64,000 bases of DNA from Liopterus haemorrhoidalis (GCA_963971575.1 OZ020611.1:145726419-145790418), one strand, 5' to 3'; numbered from the stretch's first letter, positions 52,938 through 64,000 are shown. Translations and numbers: made by a program. The notes: generated from the letters alone by a model not told the origin.

Positions 52938-53013
52938 TTCACTTCTAATATAAATTTTTTCTTTGAAAACACTATTTTTGATAGTTGGGCCAACTTCACT
53001 GAGACGGGGCTCG
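52470..53013. mobile_element. Non-autonomous TIR element with 35-bp ends and internal (GA)n
   Basis: Ends 'tgagttccgtctcagtaaag' (52470) and the inverse of 'cttcactgagacggggctcg' (to 53013) extend to 'ttggcccaactat' in both arms. TA flanks both sides, fitting Tc1/mariner mobilisation. The 544-bp body has no recognisable transposase. Confidence 0.85.
52889..52934. repeat. (GA)n microsatellite
   Basis: Perfect dinucleotide run inside the TIR element. Confidence 0.95.
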
Positions 53014-53028
53014 TATGTATCTAAATTT

Positions 53029-53945
53029 TCGGGCTGACCTCAGTAGCGCAGTGGTAGCGACCCTGCTTCTCGTGTTAAAGGTCCCGGGTTCGAATCCCGG
53101 TGGATATTTGTATTTGTCCTTATCATCTCATTCTCATTTAAAATTATAAAAAATAAATAAAAATAAAAAAAAAAACATCACCGCTCCCAACCCGGATTAT
53201 AGACCGGGAGCTCATGACATTTTTGGTCTCCGATTTCATACAGCATGCTTTTTGGAGGAGAGAATATTTATCCTGTGACAACAAAAAAGGGATGGTACTA
53301 AACCCCTGCACGCTTTCCGGTCATAGGGAAAATTGCATTTCCACTTGCACAAAATTTGTGTGTTTTTCTCTGATTTAATATTGCTTGCCCTTTTGTCAAA
53401 AGAAAGTTATAACAAATTTAAAGTCTTTTAATTATAGGCATACTGTATGAAAACGCGGAAAATCATATTTTTTTATTACAAGATCACATGACCGTTTGAG
53501 CCCTTTGGGACCCTCCGAATCGCATGCATATATTTAAAAGACTTTAAATTTGTTATAACTTTCTTTTGACAAAAGGGCAAGCAATATTAAATCAGAGAAA
53601 AGCACAAAAATTTTGTGTTTAAGTGCAAATGCAATTTTCCCTATGACCGGAAAGCGTGCAGGGGTTTAATACCATCCCTTTTTTGTTGTCACAGGGTAAA
53701 TATTCTCTCCTCCAAAAGGCATGCTGTATGAAATCGGAGACCAGAAACTGTCATGAGCTCCCGGTCTATTAGGTCACCGTGGGAATTGTAGACCTGAAAC
53801 TTCACTCTTCGGAGTGAAAGGCTCCTGCCTAACATAAAAGTAGCAGTACGGTAGTGACTACGGCTCAGTGAGACTAATGTGGGACGTTTATGGGCTGAAG
53901 ATGATAACCTCAATGTTGATGCACCTCAAATAAATAAATATGATT
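53029..53945 (+). mobile_element. tRNA-headed SINE split by a Harbinger-type MITE
   Basis: 'cagtagcgcagtggtagcg' (A box) and 'ccgggttcgaatcccgg' (B box and T arm) form a tRNA-like head at 53,040-53,105. An A-rich linker and 'ccgctcccaacccgg' follow. After the 569-bp insertion the SINE continues with the TTCACTC-TTCG-GAGTGAA hairpin (53,801-53,818) and 'gtgggacgtttatgggctga'. It ends in 'caaataaataaata'. The 3' half matches 380-515. Confidence 0.65.
53200..53768. mobile_element. Long-TIR MITE with TTA duplication (PIF/Harbinger type)
   Basis: TTA at 53,197-53,199 and 53,769-53,771. Arms of about 235 bp run from 'tagaccgggagctcatgaca' and its inverse 'gtcatgagctcccggtcta', with about 100 bp between them. 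A three-base TTA duplication is typical of PIF/Harbinger. No coding sequence. Confidence 0.85.
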
Positions 53946-54779
53946 AAAATAAAGGAAAAAAGCATTCTGGGTGCCTTTTAATTCCAACGGTAAGAAATTC
54001 TCGACCTAGTAATTTTACAGGATCTAGAATTATTTATTCGTCGTCATATCTAGCGTTATCTATTTAATTCATCTTTGGATATAAGCTTCCCCTATCTTCG
54101 GCATTATTGACTATTGCTACATTGAAGTTGCTACATTAAGTCACAATTGTCAGGCACTTTTTGCTAGGTCGTCATTTACTTCTTACTCCTTAAATATACT
54201 TCTTGAATTTTCGGAAAAGGACACACCTTCTTTGTGTGTTATATTCAGTTCTTGCAAATAAATTTTTTAAATAAATGATTTGGCAACGAATATCAAGTGG
54301 TTAAAAATCAACATAATCTTGATAAAAAATGTTGGCTGACTCTGAACTCATTTTAGTGAGGTTAAATTAAAAATAAAATATGCAGGATGTTTTTTATGAA
54401 GCAATTTCCGATTGGTGGTTCCTGTAAAGTACTGGTATTATTGCAGCGAGAGGGAAATATTTTATAAATAAAATTTGTTTTTATGATACTGTGTAGTATA
54501 CATTCAGTTTCAAGTTTATGTTTTGGATAAACTTTATAGTATTCTAATTGGGTAGAAGGTTTAATTTTTGATTGACAACTGGATTAATAGCTATATAAAT
54601 AGTTCATATCAGGAAACAATTTGACATTCTCCAAAACATATATAAAAACTAAAATGATGTGCGTGTCGAGAACACAAATATGAAATGATAACCAGCAACT
54701 GAGAACGAAAAAAGCACACATTCGTTTCCGATCGGAACAAAAAAGAAAAATATCGCTGCCGTTCTTTATTTTAAAAGTA
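53946..54779. other. AT-rich DNA, no gene seen
   Basis: No coding or repeat content recognised. Confidence 0.4.
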
Positions 54780-55870
54780 AATTATTTTTCAAAAGCCGGT
54801 TTTAACCAAAATAAAAAAATGGATGTGAAGTGTGAATTTCTACACATTTCAGGCTTTTGTAGGTATTTAAAAAGTGTTAACAAATTTTGGACTATTAAGA
54901 ACAGGCCATTCAAAACCTTTAAGCGGAACCAGGTGGAATATTAATTTTTTTTTTAGTTGTCACGAGCTAATTTTTTAATGTTTAAAGTTGGCATTTGCCA
55001 AACAAAATGATCAAAAGTTTTAATCAAACGTTAACAGGTACTAGAATTCAAAATCTAGTTCCGCTTAAACCAAAGAATTAGCTAATTCATGTTAAAAATT
55101 ATAAATTTCGCGAAAGAGTAACTACGTGCTTTCATCTAAAGGTTTACAATAATACTTGAAATGCGCTCGCATTTCATGTATGGTATTTCAACACCCAGCT
55201 ATAGCTATTCTTTTTTCAGATAAATATTGTAAGCACGATACTGCAAAAAATTGCATAACTCAAAACAATTACCCGATCAAAAATTTCTGTGGTACCATAC
55301 TGGTTCACATAAATGTGCATTACTCAGAATTTTATCAGATTTTTAAATTAACCCCCTTGAGTTATAAGTTGCGAGACAAGAGTTTTCTTAAAACATTTTT
55401 AGCAAAAAACGTGTTAAAATTAAACAAATATACATAAAGCTACTTTTTATATCTTAATCTACGTCTTAAGAGCTTTTGAGACCATACAAAAAATTCAAAA
55501 TAAATAATTAATTTTTTCAATGATAGAAAAATAGATATTTTCGAAAAATTAATCTGATCAAAAATTGCTGTTGTACTATTCCGGTTCCCATCAATGTACA
55601 TTATAGAAATATTTGTCAGATTTTTGGCAAAAATCTCATAAAAAATTGCATTTTTCAAAAATAAAAATATGTTGGTTCATCCACTCATTAAGAGATTTGA
55701 GTTAAATAGATATTTATTTATATTTTTCCACTATGGGTTTTTCAACTATGGGATTCTCTAAATGTAGGTCAAAAAGCTTGCCAAATTTCAACTTTCTATG
55801 TTCGGCTGTTTGGCTACACTATGCTACTGAACAGACAGACAGAGGAACACAAAGCAACGTTATAAGATTT
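54780..55870 (-). repeat. mini-me/Helentron-like repeat, long copy carrying a MITE
   Basis: Minus-oriented blocks: 'gtgaatttctacacatttca' near 54,830, 'cggttcccatcaatgtacat' near 55,581, 'gccaaatttcaactttctat' near 55,780, 'ttcggctgtttggctacact' and a short 'cagacagacaga' remnant of the microsatellite near 55,831. The MITE at 54,915-55,084 lies within its left part. Confidence 0.55.
54915..55084. mobile_element. Short MITE, copy 2
   Basis: Inverted ends 'cctttaagcggaaccag' and 'ctagttccgcttaaacc'. Interior matches copy 1 at 3,146-3,320. Ends are better conserved than in copy 1. Confidence 0.65.
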
Positions 55871-55959
55871 TTTTGTCAAAACCTTAAAAACTACGAAATA
55901 GCAAACCACCACATACTGCTTTTTTTTTCATAAATAGTGCAATCCTGAAAGAGATTGAG

Positions 55960-56279
55960 ACCCTTTATTGCACGTGGCTAGCGTTCATTGGCGAAGGTCG
56001 TGCGATTCAGATGGACGAATAAAATGTATTTTCACGGCACCAATTGATTTAGAAACGAAAAAATCCGGCTGTGCAGGCCTCCACGTCCTGCCGTCACAAA
56101 TTGCCACACGCTCTCATCTTCTGGTATTCAATCCGACCTACGTAGGTTGCTCTAATCACTACCTAGTAAAATCTAAAGCGTTGCCAAGAATCAATGGAGC
56201 AAATGCCAACCACATCGGTCCACAAATAAACGGATACCTACCTGGGTTTGCTCCAGTATATATTATGTCCTAGATCTCT
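55960..56279 (-). repeat. LINE 3'-UTR-like repeat, diverged segment
   Basis: 'aaagcgttgccaagaatcaa', 'ggagcaaatgcc' and 'gtccacaaataaacg' match the reverse complement of 60,530-60,610. The segment follows the LINE coding end at 56,280-56,960 on the same strand, as its 3' UTR would. Confidence 0.5.
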
Positions 56280-56960
56280 GGAGCACTAGGCATTTACAAC
56301 CTCGTGCCATCAGGTTCTGTGAAGAACAAGCTTCTTCACCTGGAGCCAAGTAGTTCCGTAGACTTCAAGTTCTTTATGCATCGTTCTTCTCCATGTGGGT
56401 ACAAGGCGAACTCTACAACGGCTTCCATGAGGGTTCCACTCTAACGCCTTTTTGGAGATACCGTTTACTGCCTTCCTGAGGGTATGACCAATCCAAGTCC
56501 ACTTTCTTTCCTGAACTTCCAAGTGAATAGATTCTTGTCCCATTGATTCCCAAAGATGAGTATTGGAAATATGGTCTGACCAAGTAATGCAAAAAAAATC
56601 TGCGAAGACATCTGTTAATAATGGAGTTCAATACTTGGAGTTTATGGGTAATTTCTTTAGTAATTTTACAAGTTTTGCAGCCATATATCAGAACAGATTT
56701 TACATCGGTTTTATATATGCGTACCTTAATGTTAGATCTTATTAGATTACCAGACTTCTTTCAGTAAACCGAATGCTTGTTGAGCTTTAAGTATTCTGCC
56801 TTTAACGTCCCTTAAAGTTCTCCTATCTCTCATTATTGCACTACCGAGATGGCACAATTCTGCCACGTCTTTTAAATCCTCGCCATCGATGGCAAATCTG
56901 TTGATGTTATTTCCTTCCTATTGCTCCAGTATCTACCTATTAATGGCATCTTAAGTGTTG
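56280..56960 (-). pseudogene. LINE C-terminal region (endonuclease-RT type)
   Basis: The minus strand reads ISRFCIDGEDLKDVAELCHL, GSAIMRDRRTLRDVKGRILK, AQQAFGLLKEVW, then NRCLRRFFLHYLVRPYF-type sequence. The open part is SIHLEVQERKWTWIGHTLRK, KALEWNPHGSRCRVR and TWRRTMHKELEVYGTTW. The order '...FCYLGS.I....T..DV..RI.KA..AF..L...W', 'NRCLR.I....W', '...I..RKW.WIGHTLRK....I...AL.WNP.G.R.RGRP..TWRR' defines the ORF2 end of a LINE common in invertebrates. It is frameshifted; RT is absent. Confidence 0.75.
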
Positions 56961-56999
56961 TAATAAGTCAAAGAAGCCGACGCTCAACAGTCGGCACAC

Positions 57000-57360
57000 A
57001 AAATCGGCGTAAAAACAGCAGATGGTTGCTGTTACAATAAATAAAATATTCAAAATACTTCAAGCCTCTCCGGGTAAGCAAATACTAAACACTAAAAATC
57101 ACACTCAATTACCTATCCGTATTATTCGAAAGACGGCCACTCAATCACATTGCCCGCTAGCTAATGGATATCCAGCTACGGTTGTGGCGTTGAACGTGAC
57201 TATTCGGCCTCTTGCTTGTACATTCCGAGAACATAACAAATCTCGAACACAACAATTGAAATATCATAAAACTTAATAATAAATAAATAATATAAAACCT
57301 AACAATATGTATCATAGGATTTATAAACGCTAAGCTTAATATATCTTGTCCCATCGAAAT
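57000..57360 (-). repeat. LINE 3'-UTR-like repeat, copy in inverted orientation to 60.1 kb
   Basis: 'cactaaaaatcacactcaat', 'acggccactcaatcacatt', 'gcccgctagctaatggatat' and 'ataaacgctaagcttaatat' match the reverse complement of 60,160-60,440. Confidence 0.7.
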
Positions 57361-57772
57361 TAATTCACAAATTATGCAAACATATCTAAATCAACATTAA
57401 ATATTAAAACATAATTGCAGTTTATATTTGGCAATTTATTTATTTGTGGTACTTGATTGTCGGTAATGTACTGCTGATTCAAAACAGAGGATAGTGCAAC
57501 TATTGTGTTTATTAACACACATTGAGCGGCAGATCATATATTCACTTCATATATTCATTTTGCATGAGTTGCGTTTTGAAATATAATCCCGCAATAAACA
57601 TTTTCCAGAATATTTGTTTACTTGCCTATTCATAAATCATTACATATAATTTATTACCTGTAATGTTATTCTGTGAGCCGATAGTATTACAGTTCTAGGT
57701 CAATTGTCGCGTCAGTTCAATAAAAACTGTTGGAGTGTTGACACAATAGACGTTTACGAAAATTGTGTTTAA

Positions 57773-58996
57773 AGTCGGATTGCTGATAGGTGACTGTTCT
57801 TTGCTTCAAGTATCGATGTACAATACTATATGCTTTCTCTGTCTATATCATTATAATTATTTGCATACCCATAGTAACGTATAGTGACGCAAGTTGACAA
57901 CTAACCTTCCAAATTATTTTAATAAAAAACAAAGCATTAGAAAGAAACGGCATGTTTCGTAGATATCATACTAATTAGAGCACGAAAATAAATTCACAGC
58001 AGTACTCAAACAAACAAAATTATTAATTTTAGGGTAATAATTATAAATAAGGAAAAACTTACTCATAATTACTACCTATTTTACCTTAAATACTCATACG
58101 TAAATTTTGGATTATAATTTGTTGTTTAATTAAATTAAATTTTTATGTTTCCCCTAAGTACAAAGAAATAAAATATGAAGTAAAAATATATTCATACAAT
58201 ATATTGCTACAAGTTGAATTTAAATGTTTATTTTTATTTTAAAAAAATTAGTCACTGTAATGCATGTTATCGTTGTCATCTGAACTATCGCTGTCATTTC
58301 TTGTATTTATTATTATTGGATTAATATCATCAACAATCCTTTCCCTTTCCCACCATTCATTTATTAAATTTTTTTAACAGATTTTGCCCAAGTTTCACAA
58401 CAAATTTGATCACAGGCAAATGTGGCAAGTACATTTTCAAAACTTCGTTATCACTATATCCGTTTTGACCAATATGTCTATCATAATAATTTTTTGTTAT
58501 ACCCCAAATTAGTTCAATGGGGTTAAACTGGCAGTGATAAGGAGATAATGTTAGTACTTCATGACCATACGTTTGTGCCAATGTATCAATAAAATAAACT
58601 GGTTCAGATTTTAATTTCCTTCGTTTTCTCGTGATTTTGTTAGTGAGATTTGAAGTTCAGATTTATTACATTTTATAATTCTACGAATTGTTGATTCCGA
58701 AATCTTCAAGGCAGCTGCTACTCTTTGACGGACACATATAGAGAGGGCCACAATGGGACACATAAGTGGCCCATTGTTTTCTTTTTCGGAATTAAAATAT
58801 TCCAGCAGATTTAAAATTAAAGTTTGTGAATTTAATAATTGGCCGCAAGATCTATTAATTAATAATCAACAGACACTGACAGCAAAGACAAATAACAAAA
58901 AACATTTTTAAAATTGCTGAAAAATGGTAACTAGATTATTATATGAATGCATTACTTGATACATACATGTAACAGTCACCTATCAGCAATCCGACT
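57773..58996 (-). mobile_element. DDE transposon with 26-bp TIRs, decayed
   Basis: Left 'agtcggattgctgataggtg' (57773) and the inverse of 'cacctatcagcaatccgact' (to 58996) form near-perfect TIRs. The transposase relic lies on minus. Target duplication is unclear. Total length is about 1.22 kb. Confidence 0.75.
58340..58860 (-). pseudogene. IS630/Tc1-type transposase relic (DDE_3-like)
   Basis: In the upstream part (58,850-58,640) the frame reads EYFNSEKENNGPLMCPIVAL, CVRQRVAAALKISESTIRRI, an N-terminal HTH. 58,581-58,357 reads YGHEVLTLSPYHCQFNPIEL followed by IWGITKNYYDRHI, where NPIE holds the last catalytic acid. This layout (a VAA.LG.S..T+.+I HTH, then LPPYHC..NPIELIW...K) occurs in a family of insect DDE proteins related to Tc1. 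The middle with the first two aspartates is missing and stops interrupt the link. Confidence 0.7.
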
Positions 58997-58999
58997 ATA

Positions 59000-59408
59000 G
59001 TACACTCATCAAAATGATCTAGGTATATTTGATGAGTATGAATAGTGATGTATCGAATGACATAATAGTCAGATCTGCGAATACAGATACGAATACGGAT
59101 TATTTTCATCCTGATCCGCGGTTACTGATAAGAATACGGATACGGGTCTTGCATACAAGTAAAAAACGAACGACATTGGACCGATAGTTTGATGTGTGGC
59201 GCGATTACTACAAAGAAAAACATGCCAATTGAAACACAGTTTAGTTGGGTTCATAATCATTCACTCATTGTCTTTGATTAAATTAATTTTACTCTAATAT
59301 TTAATGTATACTAGACCAGTTAAGTCCAACATTTTCCCATGGTGGGACCATTTTTAATTCTAGACATGTGCTATGGGCTGGACTGAATTGGGCCGAGGGC
59401 CATATTTA
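59000..59408. other. No gene; cluster of CGGATAC-type motifs
   Basis: 'acagatacgaatacggatta', 'gatccgcggtta' and 'aatacggatacgggt' at 59,088-59,150 recall 'acggatacgaactcggg' and 'atccgcggatacggatatcc' at 59,768-59,833. They may be the two ends of one unidentified element. Confidence 0.35.
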
Positions 59409-59580
59409 AAAATCACCTGAGGACTAGAGGTAGAAATTCTGAATATCACTTGAGAACGGTGGAAATAAATCTTGGAAATCAATTGACGGCGGAGGAGGAG
59501 AGAAATTCCGAAAATCACTTGAGGACGTGGGGAAGTAATTCCAAAACTCACTTGAGGACGAAGGGACAGAAATTTCGTGC
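59409..59580. repeat. Minisatellite, about five units of 34 bp
   Basis: 'aaatcacttgaggacg...aaattc' recurs with unit starts near 59,411, 59,445, 59,478, 59,514 and 59,547. Units are diverged and vary from 33 to 36 bp. Open frames across both strands come from the repetition. Confidence 0.85.
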
Positions 59581-60054
59581 TGGCATTTTGAAACTTATTG
59601 TCAGGCCGTATTTGAAAACTACCGACAAATAATGTGATGCACGACTACACATCATTTTAAATGTCAGAGTAAAATTTAATCCACCTTGAGCATTTTCCAA
59701 CGCAAGCTTATTCGAAAGTTAATTCGAATTTATTTATATGATATCCGTTTAAGATCTGCCTTGGGAAAACGGATACGAACTCGGGTATGGATTTTTATTT
59801 TTTGTGGATTATCCGCGGATACGGATATCCGGCACTTCACTTGTTGTGAAGTGAATATTTGTTTGTTGCTTTATAAGGTATGCGCCGCGTGTGTGTTGAC
59901 CGCCTATGTTTTGGCTTTCGTGGGACTCCCCCTTTACTCTGTTGATCCTCTTCTGAATCAACACTACATTACCGACAATCAAGCACCAAATAAATAAATT
60001 GCAAATATATAAATATCCAAATGTAAATTGATATTATGTTTTAATATTTAATTC
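59581..60054. other. No gene recognised
   Basis: A 103-codon plus frame at 59,686-59,997 overlaps the CGGATAC cluster and resembles nothing known. Confidence 0.35.
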
Positions 60055-60690
60055 TAATAATAATAATAATAATAAACTTTTATTCCAGTCGATCTGTACA
60101 CACAGACATAGGATAATAGGTAATATGTTTACATAATTTGTAAATGAATTTTGATGGGACAAAATATTAAGCTTAGCGTTTATACTTAGGATACTTATTG
60201 TTAGGGTTTATTTTATTTAATAATTTTTTAATTGTTGTGTACAAGAATGGTTGTTTTGGAAATGGCAAAATTCCGCATCGACACGCTGAACGCCGAAATC
60301 GTAGAGGGATATTTATTAGCTAGCGGGCAGTGTGATTGAGTGGCCGCGTTTCACATAATACAAATAGGTAATTGAGTGTGATTTTTAGTGTTTAGTTTTT
60401 GTTAACCTGGGGAGAATTTTAAGTATTTTGAATATTTTATTTATTCTTGAACGCAGTAGCCATCTGCTATGTTAGTGCATCTTGCTCCAATGTTGTGTGT
60501 CGACTAGTTAGGCATGTGCTCCTTTGAGGCACGGCAACGCTTTAGGTACTTTTAATAGATTGGTACCGGAGAAGACGCAGGTAGATGTGCGTTTGTTTGT
60601 GGGTCGATCGGGCTGGCGTTCAGCATATCGGCGTCAGCAATAAAAACGCACTTTTTATATACTATACTGCACTCGCTAAATATTGAAGTT
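60055..60690 (-). repeat. LINE 3'-UTR-like repeat with (TTA)n tail on minus
   Basis: Read on minus, the segment ends in 'ggaataaaagtttattatta', a polyadenylation-like AATAAA followed by TTA repeats, as at the 3' end of many insect LINEs. The body matches 57,000-57,360 and 56,160-56,270. Confidence 0.65.
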
Positions 60691-63600
60691 TGTGCTTTTT
60701 TATTTCTTTTAATTGTTTTCCATGCTTATAGCATGGATTAATATCAGGATTGTTAGTTCTTAGCACTTTTCTCTTTTATATTGTGTCTCCTTCCACTGTG
60801 ATGAGTTGACATTTATTATTTTTGCAATAGTTTCTCCATCATTTGCTTTAACTTTTACCTCTACCCAAGTCCAGTTCTTCTTCACGTTCTTACCTATTGC
60901 TTCTATTACATGTCAGATTTGGTCGCCTTCTTCTCCTTTTACCTGGGAGACTAAACTAGTACTTGCTTTGTGCTGTTGTTGAGTGACTTTCTTAAAATGG
61001 GTTCTATCCATATCCATTATCTGCCCACTATTATTTATTTCTTTTCAATTTTCCCTGTTCAGTTATACCCCATAATTCTACATTTGTATTCTTCTTGCCA
61101 ATATGTATATGTTCTGAAATCTTTTTGAGTCATATATTGACTAATATTAGCTGTACAACACCGTATGGTAAATACATAAGAGCGAAGAAAGCGTATTCAG
61201 GAAAATATAGTTGAGGTACTGTTGGTTATTACGTAAGTAATTATGAAATTTCATTTTTATCTTACTTTAATAATCTTCAAATTATCTCTTTTAATATTGT
61301 ATATTTTTTGTAACACTTATTTTCGTTAACAAACAGAAATCATGGCAAAATAATAGGTCATATTTTTTATGAGGGTAAAGCCCACGATTCCACAATGAGT
61401 AAATGGATTTCTTATGTGTTTATTATGTGGTTTCCCTCAGAGCAGTTATTGTGGCGTCAGTTTCTCCGGTCCTATACCTTGTTATATTGTTTTAATCTTC
61501 TGCCTTTTAAGCACGTTTAATACCTTCCAGCAATAAAGCCGCACAGCAAACTGTAAGTTGTTTTCATGCACTCATGTTTAACATTCTACTGCCAATAAAC
61601 CAAATTGCAGACGAGAGGATTATACTCCTATCAATAGATATTGAACTAGTCAAGTACTTACTCGCAAGGATTGGTCACTTCTTCTATTTCTATTTATGTA
61701 TATATCTGCAAATTGGGAAAACGCATTGAGTTAATTGACATTTCTGTGCTACGATGTAGTGGACGGCAGAAAATGGTTTACATTATTTCTTAAGTATGAA
61801 TTCCGTTTTAGTTGTCAAAAATCATATTCTGTCATTTCCATAGATTAATTCGTCGAACGCTACGTTGTTTTCAGTGAAACGTTCCTGAACAAACCAGCAC
61901 CATTTAGTCTTTCTCTCCAAACTATCGGAATTTGTCATATTATTGTTTTCTATGATACCAATGGATGAATTTTTGCTATTATTAGTAAAAATGCACCTAT
62001 TTTCGTGAGACTTTGAAATTGATCTGATGGATGGATGGATAGGTTTAATTTTAAATTTGAGATTAAAAAAACTGGACTTATATTTAAAAATTAATTATTG
62101 ATGTAGAAGAGTGGTTGAAATTTGACATGCATTTATTTTTTTCTGATCGATTAAAATTATGATTTAACATTATATATACTTTATTTTTAACTAACCCACC
62201 TTAAAATTCACTGTTCTATCGCTCCGTTATCTTCCGTATTCTCGACGAAAACAGTTGTTTTGGTTGACGACTGAGCCAATTTTGCATCGTATCCATCACT
62301 TCCTCATTAGAGTCAAGTCGCTTGCTTCCTAAGAACTAATGTTACTAATAGGTTATTCCATGTCAAGTGATCTGATCTTAGAAATCGACTACGTTCGACA
62401 AGCTCCGATTTGGCTGAAATTTTAACTGGTTGTAGATCAATGTTAAAAATAAACCTCAAATTTTTAGGCTGAAATATTAAATATACGGAGAAATATGACC
62501 TTTGATGTTCGAAGGTTTGTTTCGCAATGCAGTTGAATGGCTGTAGAATATTCAAAGTTTGACGGCTTGTAACTCGACAACCAAATCAGCTGCTGATTTG
62601 AAAATGGGTATTAAAGCTTATCATTTTACTGTAAATCAGGAAATAATATGTTGAATATCCAAGAAATATTTCTCTTTACAGGATAAGGAATGAAAGGGAA
62701 CACAAAAAGCCTAACTTGGAAGTTTAAGCCCAAATTTTGGATGCATTATTTTTATAATGAATAGACAGGAAAGTCTGCTGTTTATTGTACTTTTCAAAGA
62801 TATGCCTGTTTGTGTATTGCTAAATAGTCATCCTGATTACCTAGTTAGATGTGGAGATATTGCACTTGACATTGTAGTGACAACAATGCTGTAAAATACA
62901 AAAACATCAAAACTGACCTAGGTTCAGCCACAAATATCAAGAAATTATTCTGAGATTCGACTTTTCGACTGATTTTTCGCAGCCCAATTCGACCAGTTTG
63001 AATTCGATTATTTGAATATTTGCTTTCCTTATGAACCAATTCGAATATTTGCTTTCTTTAGGTCCTTTTCCACATTATCTATCCACCTGTCCTAAGGTTT
63101 ACAAATTGGTTTCTTCAAAGGTGGTCACTTGTAAATTTTACTGAGGATTCAGTTGTCGTCCATATGATGCAGATGGCCCAGCCATCCTAGTTTAAGCAGC
63201 CTAGTAATTATTATTATTAGAATTATTATTATATATATATATAAGAATATTTGAGCCAGAGAAAAGAGTTTTAAGCTGAAAGTTCACATGGATTCTCCAT
63301 TCTTTTTGTTTCTCTCTCACCAGTCCAAAAATTTAACGGAGAATGTTTCTTTCCAAAACAAGCAGGTGCCTTGGATCTTCTTGCTTGATTGTAAAGTTTC
63401 GTATATTTTTCACTTGATTGTTTAAGAGAGTTATCTGGATTTCAAAAGATATATTAGTCTAAAATAACACTTGTTTTCAAGTATTATTCTACCTTTGACT
63501 TCCTCAATTTTGAACTGCGAATGGATCGTACTTACATCATAACGGACTGAAGAAAAAAATAGTAACAAATAAATTTGACAGTGAAATGACCAAAATTTAT

Positions 63601-64000
63601 TTACTTATTTATTTATTAAGATGTAATTTTTGCAAATGTTGCAGAAAGTAAATAAATTTTGTTGCCATAACTAGAAAACTAATAGGATTTATTTGACACT
63701 GGAACGAGATTCTGAAAGTTTAAAATTCCGAAACCATGATATAACCTTAAAATTTTAAAAATTAAGTTCCAATACTAGCAGTCAGTAGTTTGAATTAAAA
63801 TAGTGGCGAGATCCCGTATGGGATCTTGTTGTCCCAATACAAAAAGCACTAAGATCCCAAACTGGCTCTCACGGATACGTGTTAAATATCACTTTAAACT
63901 TAGAAACAAGCTTTAATACGTCTCTTTAAAGTCTCTCTTTCCTATTTCTTCTTGAAACAACATCAGACGCTTATTTGGTTATTCTGTCTGTAATGTAACG
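60691..64000. other. No gene recognised in the last 3.3 kb
   Basis: AT-rich DNA with short microsatellites ('gatggatggatggata' at 62,026; TA run at 63,230). 60,830-61,080 on minus has an 80-residue stretch (IGKNVKKNWTWVEVKVKAND) that reads like protein but belongs to no family I know. 62,313-62,555 is open on minus without a recognised motif. Confidence 0.35.

Noticed and set aside
53689..53913. 74-residue frame on minus
   Set aside because: It runs across the junction between the MITE arm and the SINE; not a gene.
60830..61080. Protein-like stretch on minus (IGKNVKKNWTWVEVKVKAND)
   Set aside because: Interrupted by stops and matched to no family I can name; noted in the region entry only.
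62313..62555. 80-residue frame on minus
   Set aside because: No recognisable motif or splice context; length is unremarkable.

Overview
This window looks like intergenic or intronic DNA from an insect-type arthropod genome. It is AT-rich, has no operons or bacterial-style gene packing, and is built almost entirely from transposable elements of kinds typical of insects: mariner, DD41D Tc1/mariner relatives, hAT, PIF/Harbinger, Helitron-like repeats, RTE- and Jockey-like LINEs, tRNA-derived SINEs and MITEs. I could not assign an order or species. No complete host gene was recognised. The best hints of host or unknown coding DNA are a GC-rich patch at about 25,758-26,000, a short conserved-looking stretch at about 18,190-18,350, and an 804-bp open frame at 48,601-49,404 whose C-terminus resembles a Crypton-type tyrosine recombinase.

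Layout. 1-5 kb: fragments of three LINEs (one RTE-like copy with a 13-bp target duplication), a small MITE that recurs at 54.9 kb, and a foldback repeat. 6-11.4 kb: a pile-up of decayed DNA transposons (mariner, another Tc1/mariner relic, a Harbinger-like TIR element, a hAT with 8-bp target duplication, a deleted mariner). 12.2-16.4 kb: a Helitron/mini-me-like complex with a (CTGT)n microsatellite and degenerate tandem units, ending at a textbook Helitron 3' hairpin plus CTAG, and itself invaded by a LINE and a mariner. 17-20 kb: LINE tail, SINE, mostly quiet DNA. 21.5-25.2 kb: a core-deleted mariner and a nearly intact DD41D element. 26.3-29.6 kb: a mariner copy split by a 348-bp palindromic insertion, an RTE-like LINE tail, and a 1,145-bp element with TIRs of about 380 bp. 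30-34.3 kb: LINE tail, hAT C-terminus, duplicated segments, a 5' mariner fragment. 35.2-36.4 kb: a mariner with one nonsense codon and one late frameshift. 36.6-45.2 kb: microsatellite, 94-bp tandem repeat, Harbinger remnant, a DD41D element inserted in a mini-me-like repeat with an inferable empty site, and an inverted mariner copy. 45.8-54 kb: a CpG-rich TTAA-flanked MITE, a mariner relic, the Crypton-like frame, LINE and SINE pieces, and two TIR elements. 55-60.7 kb: mini-me-like repeat, LINE, an inverted pair of LINE 3'-UTR-like repeats around a decayed DDE transposon, and a 34-bp minisatellite. 60.7-64 kb: no recognisable gene.

The elements do not work together as a pathway. What links them is nesting, repeated loss of the catalytic core in mariners while both ends are kept, and shared repeat families across the window. 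All family assignments rest on reading translations and repeat ends by eye; no database search was run.
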